The position numbers were made by a program, and so were the translations under genes. The notes beneath the pieces are model-generated. The model saw nothing but the letters and a program-made list of their open reading frames with translations, searched no databases and had not been told where the DNA came from. Shown here piece after piece: positions 1-5,146 of a stretch of DNA of 11,154 bases (position 1 is the first letter of the stretch; every line of letters starts with the position of its first letter). The DNA lies in NCBI GenBank assembly GCA_023409615.1, contig JAEYRF010000126.1, positions 1 to 11,154 on the forward strand. The letters run 5' to 3'. This DNA comes from Bacillota bacterium (GTDB taxonomy: Bacteria; Bacillota; Clostridia; Acetivibrionales; DTU013).

Positions 1-42
1 GAGCCGGTCGAAGAAAATATGGAACAGGAAAACATTGCATAG
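1..42 (+). CDS. C-terminal end of an unknown protein (partial)
   Basis: Frame 1 is open from the first base and ends in TAG at 40-42, giving the acidic tail EPVEENMEQENIA. A strong hairpin follows 7 nt after the stop, as expected for the end of a transcription unit. Thirteen residues are too few to name a family. It could also be chance, but the adjacent hairpin supports a real gene end. Confidence 0.5.
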   Translation, partial: EPVEENMEQENIA

Positions 43-49
43 AAAGCGC

Positions 50-81
50 ATGAGGCGGACGACTTTCGCCGTCCGCCTCAT
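50..81 (+). terminator. Strong 12-bp hairpin after the first gene end
   Basis: The arms ATGAGGCGGACG (50-61) and CGTCCGCCTCAT (70-81) are perfectly complementary and enclose an 8-nt loop. The stem is GC-rich and lies just downstream of a stop codon. There is no T-run after it on either strand, so it is not a textbook intrinsic terminator. It could instead be a transcript-end stabiliser or a bidirectional terminator-like element. Confidence 0.55.
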
Positions 82-157
82 ACATACAAGCTTTGTTCAC
101 AAAATGTCCCTATGAACGTTAATAGAAAGATTACGGGGTTTTTTGCTATCTTGGGAC

Positions 158-206
158 AGGCACCTTGATTTCAAACAGGCACCTTGATTTTGAGGCACCT
201 TGATTT
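158..206 (+). repeat. Three tandem copies of AGGCACCTTGATTT
   Basis: Identical 14-base units lie at 158-171, 177-190 and 193-206, separated by 5 and 2 bases. The first copy is preceded by GGGAC, giving GGGACAGGCACCTTG, which resembles REP-like palindromic intergenic elements known from many Firmicutes (from memory). The inverse string TGTCCC occurs upstream at 105-110 and GGGACA at 153-158. Spacing and unit length do not fit a CRISPR. Confidence 0.7.
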
Positions 207-238
207 TTCGCTCATGAATAAATAATTTTTAGCAATCT

Positions 239-254
239 TGAACAATTATGTTCA
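239..254. promoter_or_regulatory. Inverted repeat TGAACA-N4-TGTTCA
   Basis: The two 6-base arms are perfectly complementary around ATTA. The arrangement is like a transcription-factor operator, but the nearest gene starts about 250 bases downstream and no good promoter is visible beside it. GAAC-N6-GTTC is two bases too wide for the Gram-positive LexA box. Confidence 0.3.
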
Positions 255-417
255 TCTCGTCAGTACGATTATACATATTAAAGATAAAAAGTCTATCTTT
301 AATAGATCGACTTTCGTTCAGGTCATAAAGTATATATGCAAAAATAAGCAGAATAACTCATGATTTTCTTTAAGCCGTGAAAATGGTGTGCTGTAAATTG
401 TAATGGGAACGCAAAAA

Positions 418-458
418 GTGATAACATCACAGAACTCTGGCTAGAAATCGGTTATATT
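418..458 (+). promoter_or_regulatory. Putative activator site and weak promoter of the rhodanese-CoADR operon
   Basis: GTGATAACATCAC (418-430) is a perfect 5-base inverted repeat around AAC. A TATATT -10 box lies at 453-458, with no recognisable -35 at the right distance (430-435 reads CAGAAC). With initiation near 465 the dyad would be centred close to -41, where class II activators of the Crp/Fnr type bind. That a Crp/Fnr-like protein binds here is inference; the arm spacing is shorter than the usual consensus. Confidence 0.35.
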
Positions 459-500
459 AAGGGCACAAGAAAAAAAGAGGAAAGAAGCGAGGTGGAAATA

Positions 501-821
501 ATGGGACTATTTGATTTCTTGCGCACTGCCGATATTAATGATGGTATTGTGGAATACAGAACAACTAACGGCGCGGTTTTGCTTGATGTGAGAACTGCAG
601 AAGAATATCGTAATGGACACATTGATGGAAGCATTAATTTACCTCTCGATAGAATTCATCAAATTGAGAATATCATTAAAGATAAGAGAACTCCGCTTTA
701 TGTTCATTGCTATAGCGGCAGCCGAAGCGGACAAGCTGTGTCTTATCTGAAACGAAGCGGATACACTAATTCGGCGAATATTGGCGGTATCAACAGCTAC
801 CATGGAAAGGTGGTCAAGTAA
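501..821 (+). CDS. Single-domain rhodanese-like sulfurtransferase
   Basis: A 106-residue protein made of one rhodanese domain. Visible landmarks are LLDVRTAEEY (27-36), GHIDGSINLP (39-48) and the active-site loop HCYSGSRS, where Cys70 would carry the persulfide. Rhodaneses move sulfane sulfur between thiols; the acceptor here is unknown. I chose ATG 501 because AGGTGG at 490-495 sits 5 nt upstream; a GTG at 492 in the same frame lies inside that ribosome-binding site. There is no signal peptide, so it is cytoplasmic. The stop TAA shares its last A with the ATG of the next gene, so the two are almost certainly one operon, and the partner carries a second rhodanese domain. Domain call is firm; the specific substrate is not known. 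Confidence 0.9.
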   Translation: MGLFDFLRTADINDGIVEYRTTNGAVLLDVRTAEEYRNGHIDGSINLPLDRIHQIENIIKDKRTPLYVHCYSGSRSGQAVSYLKRSGYTNSANIGGINSYHGKVVK

Positions 822-2515
822 TGAAAGTTGTAATCATAGGCGGTGTTGCGGGTGGTGCGACAGCAGCGGCAAGAATACGCAGGCTTGATGAGCAGGCCGA
901 AATCGTTGTTTTCGAGCGTTCGGGATTTATCTCCTATGCAAACTGCGGATTACCGTATTATATCAGCGGTATCATCGGAGATGAAAGAGATCTGACTTTA
1001 CAGACCCCTGAAAGTTTTTGGAAACGCTTCCGTGTTAAAATGAATGTACATCATGAGGTCACGGCAATTCACCCTGACAGCAAGACTGTTATCGTAAAAG
1101 ATCTCAAAAGCGGCACAGTCTTTACCGTGAGTTATGATAAACTCCTGCTCTCACCCGGTGCAAAGCCGATAAAGCCAGACTTTGAGGGCGTCGACAGTGA
1201 TAAAATTTTCACTCTTCGTACTGTTGAGGATACACTGAAGATCAGGAAATATGTAGACGAACGTCACCCGAAATCCGCCGTTGTCGTGGGAGGAGGCTTT
1301 ATCGGAATTGAGGTTACAGAAAATCTGCGGGAACTTGGAATCGGTGTCACGCTTGTAGAAGCTGCAGAACAACTTATGACTCCCTTTGACAACGATATGG
1401 CATCTTTTATACACGCAGAGGTTCGCAAGAACGGAGTAAATCTTATGCTTGGTCGTATGGTTGAAGGCTTTGCAGATACAAATTCTGGTATTAATGTTAA
1501 GCTAATAGACACTGCCACACTTCACGCCGACATGGTGGTAATGTCAATTGGTGTTGCTCCCGAAACTGTGCTTGCCAAAGATGCGGGTTTAGAACTCGGT
1601 ATTAGAGGCAGCATTATTGTAAATGATAAAATGGAGACATCCATTCCTGATATTTTTGCTGTCGGTGATGCGGTGCAGATCAAAAATTTTGTAACGGATA
1701 CAGATACGCTTATATCCCTTGCCGGCCCGGCCAACAAGCAAGGCAGAATTGCCGCTGACAATATATGTGGCGGTGACAGTCACTACGCAGGCGGGCAAGG
1801 CAGCTCGGTTATCAAGATATTTGATATGACCGCCGCAACTACTGGAATTAACGAAAGGACGGCGAAAGCGCTAGGGCTCTTTACCGATAAGGTTATTCTT
1901 TCCCCTATGAGCCATGCAGGATATTATCCCGGCGGTAGAATGATGACAATGAAGGTGATTTTTGAGAAAGAGACCTACCGCATCTTAGGAGCACAGATTG
2001 TCGGCTTTGATGGTGTTGATAAGCGAATCGATGTATTGGCTACCGCTATCCGTGCAAAAATGAAGGCATATGAACTTGTCGAACTCGACCTTTCTTATGC
2101 GCCGCCATACTCCTCTGCGAAGGATCCCGTGAATATGGCAGGCTTCATTATAGATAACATTAAAAATGGTGTTGTTAAGCAGTGGTATTATGAGGATGAT
2201 GAAACACTTCGCCGTGACGGGAGTGTAACACTTCTTGATACACGTACACCGATGGAATACAATATGGGTCACGCAGAAGGCTTTATCAATATTCCGGTTG
2301 ATGATCTGCGTGAACGCATTGACGAGCTTGACCGCAGCAAACCTGTGTATGTCATCTGCCAAAGCGGACTGAGAAGTTATATTGCAAGCAGGATTCTTGT
2401 TGGTAACGGTTTTGATGCCTATAACTTTGCCGGCGGCTTCCGATTCTACGATGCAGTCCGTAATGATAAAGCGTTAAACAGTAAATCCACTCCTTGCGGG
2501 ATGGATGAAAACTGA
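821..2515 (+). CDS. CoA-disulfide reductase / persulfide reductase-type flavoprotein with C-terminal rhodanese domain
   Basis: A 564-residue pyridine nucleotide-disulfide oxidoreductase fused to a rhodanese. Visible parts are the FAD-binding loop GGVAGGATAAARIRR (7-21), the family's single redox cysteine Cys42 in SYANCGLPYY, the NAD(P)H-binding GGGFIGIE (157-164), the second FAD motif DIFAVGDAV (277-285), the dimerisation region with LSYAPPYSSAKDP, and the rhodanese with VICQSGLRS (catalytic Cys513). Length and order match CoADR-RHD enzymes such as the Bacillus and Shewanella (Npsr) types, which reduce CoA disulfide or CoA persulfide/polysulfide with NAD(P)H. The rhodanese would deliver sulfane sulfur to the flavin domain. 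AAAGGTGG lies just upstream of the ATG and the gene overlaps the previous one by one base. True substrate (CoA persulfide, polysulfide, or NADH oxidase activity) cannot be told from sequence. Confidence 0.93.
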   Translation: MKVVIIGGVAGGATAAARIRRLDEQAEIVVFERSGFISYANCGLPYYISGIIGDERDLTLQTPESFWKRFRVKMNVHHEVTAIHPDSKTVIVKDLKSGTVFTVSYDKLLLSPGAKPIKPDFEGVDSDKIFTLRTVEDTLKIRKYVDERHPKSAVVVGGGFIGIEVTENLRELGIGVTLVEAAEQLMTPFDNDMASFIHAEVRKNGVNLMLGRMVEGFADTNSGINVKLIDTATLHADMVVMSIGVAPETVLAKDAGLELGIRGSIIVNDKMETSIPDIFAVGDAVQIKNFVTDTDTLISLAGPANKQGRIAADNICGGDSHYAGGQGSSVIKIFDMTAATTGINERTAKALGLFTDKVILSPMSHAGYYPGGRMMTMKVIFEKETYRILGAQIVGFDGVDKRIDVLATAIRAKMKAYELVELDLSYAPPYSSAKDPVNMAGFIIDNIKNGVVKQWYYEDDETLRRDGSVTLLDTRTPMEYNMGHAEGFINIPVDDLRERIDELDRSKPVYVICQSGLRSYIASRILVGNGFDAYNFAGGFRFYDAVRNDKALNSKSTPCGMDEN

Positions 2516-2590
2516 AAGGGACGATTTGCTTTATCAATTAATAATCTTTTGAAGTCTGTCATTGTCCTATGATTACAGGTTTGATCGTGA

Positions 2591-2767
2591 AAGATTGAAA
2601 GCTTTAGCCACGGATATGAAAGAACGCTACTGGCTGTTTTAGTTGGAGGTCTTAGTATAAAATCGGCCATAGGGATTAATGTCTCGGAACGAAAAAGAGA
2701 GTTGGGTATTCTCAGAGCATTCGGTGTAAATAGACGGCAAACTATTTCGAGTAATTTATCATATTGA
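2591..2767 (+). pseudogene. Remnant of an FtsX/MacB-type ABC transporter permease
   Basis: The frame open from 2591 to TGA 2765-2767 contains LLAVLVGGLSIKSAIGINVS followed directly by ERKRELGILRAFGVNRRQT. This is the hallmark of FtsX-like permeases: the end of a membrane helix and then the ERxREIGILRAxGxxRRQ motif. Only about 45 residues of homology remain from a domain of over 100, with no start codon and no ribosome-binding site. Just upstream, another frame ending at 2641 reads DYRFDRERLKALATDMKERYWLF, which may be part of the same or another broken gene. The stop codon overlaps the -35 box of the arsR promoter, so the hgc promoter abuts the broken end. Confidence 0.7.
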
Positions 2768-2792
2768 CACTTTTCGATTTGTTGCATATAAT
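2764..2792 (+). promoter_or_regulatory. Consensus sigma-A promoter of arsR-hgcA-hgcB
   Basis: TTGACA (2764-2769) and TATAAT (2787-2792) are both exact consensus hexamers with the optimal 17-bp spacer. Initiation is expected around 2799, leaving a leader of about 29 nt before the arsR ATG. A promoter this strong normally needs repression, which fits an ArsR-family product encoded first in the transcript. Confidence 0.85.
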
Positions 2793-2796
2793 TATC

Positions 2797-2806
2797 ATAT
2801 CGATAT
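2797..2806. promoter_or_regulatory. Putative ArsR operator ATATCGATAT
   Basis: A perfect 10-bp palindrome lies 4 bp downstream of the -10 box, over the expected transcription start. AT-rich dyads in this position are typical of ArsR/SmtB autoregulation: the apo-repressor blocks the polymerase and metal binding releases it. No second copy was seen within the window. Binding by the adjacent regulator is inferred from position only. Confidence 0.55.
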
Positions 2807-2827
2807 TTTTAGATTTGAGGTGCCAAT

Positions 2828-3163
2828 ATGGAAGACTACTTGGAATATGTAAAAGTATTCAAGGCGCTGGGCGATCCTAAAAGAGCCATGATTGTGGATA
2901 TGCTATCATGTGGGGAGCTTTGCGCCTGCATGATTTTGGAAAAATTTGAGATGTCCCAGTCTACGCTATCCCACCATATGAAGATGTTATGTGAGTGCGG
3001 GCTGGTTAAGGGCAGAGAGCAAGGTAAATGGACGTATTACTCATTGGAAACGGATACTGTCAGCAGAATAAAGCAGTATCTCTCTAATATTAGCTCCGAT
3101 AAAGAAACTTGTATTTGCTTAGAAGATACAGGCATCTGTAAAGGATGTGATATAAGTGAGTAG
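2828..3163 (+). CDS. ArsR/SmtB-family metal(loid)-responsive repressor
   Basis: A 111-residue winged-helix regulator. VFKALGDPKRAMIVDML (10-26) is the family's N-terminal helix pair. ELCACMILEKF (30-40) holds the metal-site motif of classical ArsR (ELCxC, Cys32 and Cys34), followed by the recognition helix SQSTLSHHMKML (43-54) and a wing around 61-72. The C-terminal tail adds four more cysteines (Cys95, Cys97, Cys104, Cys107), and Cys55 and Cys57 follow the recognition helix. Thiophilic ligands (As, Sb, Hg, Cd) are therefore likely; which one cannot be told. GAGGTG at 2817-2822 lies 5 nt before the ATG. It is first in an operon with hgcA and hgcB and overlaps hgcA by 8 nt. ArsR-like control of hgcAB has been reported in another mercury methylator (from memory), which supports the role proposed here. 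Confidence 0.9.
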   Translation: MEDYLEYVKVFKALGDPKRAMIVDMLSCGELCACMILEKFEMSQSTLSHHMKMLCECGLVKGREQGKWTYYSLETDTVSRIKQYLSNISSDKETCICLEDTGICKGCDISE

Positions 3164-4244
3164 CGAGAAGTCTTGCTGTTGCTCAGCCGGTAGTTGCTGC
3201 GGTACGGAATCCATCACTGTGTATGATAAAAATGATAAATGGATAACAGGCGAAATCCGTACTTTCAGAGGCAGCGTGCCTGTGGTTTCAACAAATCTTA
3301 ATTTCAAAGATAAACTCGGAGCATGGAAGGTGCGCTGGGGTATCGGTAGAATGAATTACAAGATCAATCCGGGGCTTTACGCTATAGGTAAACCTGGTCA
3401 TAAATCTCCTGTGCTGGTAAGCGCGAACTACAAGTTAACATTTGATGTTCTAAGGAAAGAGCTGTCAGGTCTAGATTGCTGGATTTTGATACTTGATACA
3501 AAGGGCATTAATGTCTGGTGTGCCGCCGGTAAAGGGACATTCGGAACCGATGAGCTGGTAAGCCGAATATCGAAAATTGGGCTCACCGACATAGTATCTC
3601 ACAGGAAATTGGTGTTGCCACAGTTAGGTGCAACCGGTGTGAACGCTCACGAAGTGGCAAAACAAACCGGGTTTTCTGTGGTTTACGGGCCTGTGAGAGC
3701 GAAAGATATAAAGGCATTTCTCGATTCAGGCTTCAAAGCTACTGAAGAAATGCGTACCGTTAAATTTTCGACGCGTGACAGATTAGTTCTCACTCCAATG
3801 GAACTGGTGACCGCCGCAAAGTCTTCATTGATGGTTTTTGGTGTAATGTTTCTCCTGAATCTGTTCGCTGCAAGGCCTTTCGGATTAGCGGATCTTATTG
3901 CCTATGTGGGTGCTGTGTTAGCAGGAACTGTCCTGACCCCTTTGCTTCTTCCTGTGATTCCCGGTAGGGCATTCGCATGGAAGGGATGGCTGGTGGGACT
4001 GGTATGGACGTTGGCATTTATCTGGTATAGCGGCTTGTTTGTTCCCGGATTCCTGCTTCCAGCCATAGGATATTTGCTGGTATTACCTTCATTATCGGCC
4101 TATCTTGCAATGAATTTCACAGGTTCGTCAACATATACATCCTTTTCAGGTGTTATTAAAGAAATGAAAATTGCTATGCCGCTTATTGCTATTTCATCCG
4201 CAGCAGGGGTTGTTATGTTGTTGATAAATTGTATCCGGGTATGA
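3156..4244 (+). CDS. hgcA: HgcA, membrane-anchored corrinoid protein for mercury methylation
   Basis: HgcA transfers a methyl group from its cob(III)alamin-like cofactor to Hg(II), making methylmercury. The diagnostic cap-helix motif NVWCAAGKGTFGT begins at residue 119; Cys122 is the expected cobalt ligand (Cys93 in the ND132 protein, from memory). VVYGPVRAKDI (175-185) is a second conserved stretch shared with CFeSP-like corrinoid domains. The C-terminal half has five membrane segments (about 220-239, 245-268, 277-296, 299-319, 340-360), which separates it from soluble acetyl-CoA-pathway proteins. The GTG start at 3156 overlaps arsR by 8 nt, with AAGGA 10 nt upstream. The N-terminus is longer than in the ND132 protein and carries CCCSAGSCCG (7-16), an extra cysteine cluster. 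hgcB follows after 11 nt. Family assignment is very secure; activity is inferred. Confidence 0.97.
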   Translation: MSSEKSCCCSAGSCCGTESITVYDKNDKWITGEIRTFRGSVPVVSTNLNFKDKLGAWKVRWGIGRMNYKINPGLYAIGKPGHKSPVLVSANYKLTFDVLRKELSGLDCWILILDTKGINVWCAAGKGTFGTDELVSRISKIGLTDIVSHRKLVLPQLGATGVNAHEVAKQTGFSVVYGPVRAKDIKAFLDSGFKATEEMRTVKFSTRDRLVLTPMELVTAAKSSLMVFGVMFLLNLFAARPFGLADLIAYVGAVLAGTVLTPLLLPVIPGRAFAWKGWLVGLVWTLAFIWYSGLFVPGFLLPAIGYLLVLPSLSAYLAMNFTGSSTYTSFSGVIKEMKIAMPLIAISSAAGVVMLLINCIRV

Positions 4245-4250
4245 AGGAGG
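4244..4250 (+). promoter_or_regulatory. Ribosome-binding site deciding the hgcB start
   Basis: AAGGAGG lies 5 nt before ATG 4256, directly over and after the hgcA stop codon (4242-4244). An in-frame TTG at 4229 would give nine extra residues but lies inside hgcA with no ribosome-binding site. The first methionine after the strong site gives the usual HgcB N-terminus. Confidence 0.85.
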
Positions 4251-4255
4251 GCACT

Positions 4256-4549
4256 ATGAAACATAGATATTTAAGAAATGTTGCAACACTTCGTCTGTCA
4301 GCTGAGAAATGTATTGGCTGCGGGAAATGTACGGAAGTATGTCCCCATAGAGTTTTCAATATGAGCGATAAGAAAGCAGAGATTGATGATAAAGATCGCT
4401 GTATGGAGTGCGGTGCTTGTGCGAAAAATTGTCCTACAAAAGCCATCACTGTTGACTCTGGTGTTGGATGCGCCGCAGCCGTTATTACGGGCTGGCTTAC
4501 AGGGAGCGAGCCGAGTTGTGATTGTTCAAGCGGTGAGGGATGTTGCTGA
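4256..4549 (+). CDS. hgcB: HgcB, dicluster ferredoxin partner of HgcA
   Basis: A 97-residue ferredoxin that is thought to reduce the corrinoid of HgcA to Co(I) and may hand over Hg(II). Two 4Fe-4S motifs are intact: CIGCGKCTEVCP (19-30) and CMECGACAKNCP (49-60). The HgcB-specific features are GVGC (Cys72, matching a functionally important cysteine near position 73 in ND132, from memory) and the terminal pair Cys96-Cys97. An additional Cys88-x-Cys90 precedes that pair, giving the tail CDCSSGEGCC. There is no signal peptide. It is third in the arsR-hgcA-hgcB operon, 11 nt behind hgcA. An ordinary dicluster ferredoxin would lack the Cys72 and C-terminal Cys-Cys, and position right after hgcA settles the call. 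Confidence 0.96.
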   Translation: MKHRYLRNVATLRLSAEKCIGCGKCTEVCPHRVFNMSDKKAEIDDKDRCMECGACAKNCPTKAITVDSGVGCAAAVITGWLTGSEPSCDCSSGEGCC

Positions 4550-4550
4550 A

Positions 4551-4579
4551 ATGGAGTGTGATCGATTATCTATCTCCAT
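4551..4579 (+). terminator. Possible weak hairpin after hgcB
   Basis: ATGGAG (4551-4556) pairs with CTCCAT (4574-4579), with an inner GAT/ATC pair of arms. It begins right after the hgcB stop codon. There is no T-run behind it and the stem is short, so it may only slow polymerase or protect the transcript end. No better terminator is seen before 4711. Confidence 0.3.
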
Positions 4580-4710
4580 CTGCTCTGGTTTGTCTGTGCC
4601 TTAAGCAGCCTGGACTAGTGATAATATATGTTACAACGCATAAATCGAAGAACAATGACACTAAGAAATACAATGGCACTTCGAACGGGCGAAACTGAAA
4701 AGTAATCATT

Positions 4711-4716
4711 AAGGAG
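4711..4716 (+). promoter_or_regulatory. Ribosome-binding site pointing to a TTG start
   Basis: AAGGAG lies 1 nt before an in-frame GTG (4718), which is too close to work, and 10 nt before TTG 4727. TTG 4727 gives MWKCLKCGREF, the usual beginning of the family, so it is taken as the start of the DUF1801 gene. Confidence 0.6.
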
Positions 4717-4726
4717 AGTGAGTGAA

Positions 4727-5146
4727 TTGTGGAAATGTCTGAAATGCGGTCGTGAGTTCAAAAACACGGAACAAGACCACTTTTGCGTGAAGCCAAACAG
4801 CATTGACGAATACATCGCCGCACAACCAGAAGATGTGCGACCGTTGTTGCAAAGTATACGCGAAACCATCCGTGCCGCCGCACCGGAAGCCACGGAGAAA
4901 ATCTCGTGGCAGATGCCGACGTTCTGGCAGGGTGAAAACCTCATCCACTTCGCGGCGTTCAAAAGACACATAGGGCTGTACCCGGGCGGCGAAGCCACGT
5001 CCGAGTTTTCGGAGAGGCTCACATGTTATAAGACCTCCAAGGGAGCGATTCAGCTTCCGCTCGGCAAGCCGATAGATTTTGAACTCATTACTGACATCGT
5101 GCGATGGAGAGTAAATCTGGTATCGAAAGGGAGTGACACTTTGTGA
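4727..5146 (+). CDS. DUF1801 (YdhG-like) protein with N-terminal zinc-ribbon-like motif
   Basis: A 139-residue soluble protein. The first 20 residues hold Cys4-x2-Cys7 and His18-x-Cys20, a small zinc-ribbon-like knuckle. The rest is a DUF1801 domain: IDEYIAAQPEDVRPLL, IRETIRAAAPEATEKISW, MPTFW, LIHFAAFKRHIGLYPG, and YKTSKGAIQLPLGKPID near the end. Members of this domain family include proteins proposed as iron chaperones (Fra/YdhG), but the function of this version is unknown. It runs into the next reading frame with a 4-nt GTGA overlap. Its base composition looks more GC-rich than the flanking merR gene. I see no sign of linkage to hgcAB beyond adjacency, and no clear promoter in 4580-4710. 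Confidence 0.85.
   Translation: MWKCLKCGREFKNTEQDHFCVKPNSIDEYIAAQPEDVRPLLQSIRETIRAAAPEATEKISWQMPTFWQGENLIHFAAFKRHIGLYPGGEATSEFSERLTCYKTSKGAIQLPLGKPIDFELITDIVRWRVNLVSKGSDTL

Larger units (their letters stand above)
82..490. other. Gene-free AT-rich intergenic region
   Basis: About 410 bases with no credible reading frame on either strand. It holds a triple tandem repeat (158-206), an inverted repeat (239-254), a weaker imperfect dyad around 291-306 (TCTAT/ATAGA), and near its right end an inverted repeat plus a -10-like box in front of the rhodanese gene. I see no tRNA, no riboswitch I can name, and no insertion-sequence ends. Confidence 0.6.

Noticed and set aside
158..206. Triple repeat as a CRISPR array
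   Set aside because: Units are 14 bases with gaps of 5 and 2 bases; CRISPR repeats and spacers are far longer, and no cas genes are present.
239..254. LexA (SOS) box
   Set aside because: Spacing between GAAC and GTTC is 6 rather than 4 bases.
492..500. GTG 492 as start of the rhodanese gene
   Set aside because: It lies inside the AGGTGG ribosome-binding site that is correctly spaced for ATG 501.
1151..1798. Antisense frames inside the CoADR gene
   Set aside because: Low-complexity shadows opposite a conserved flavoprotein; no independent coding signal.
3156..4244. HgcA as the acetyl-CoA-pathway corrinoid protein (CFeSP subunit)
   Set aside because: The cap motif NVWCAAGK with five C-terminal membrane helices and an adjacent HgcB is specific to HgcA; CFeSP subunits are soluble.
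4383..4604. Alternative frame over the end of hgcB
   Set aside because: It overlaps the conserved ferredoxin in another frame and has no ribosome-binding site.
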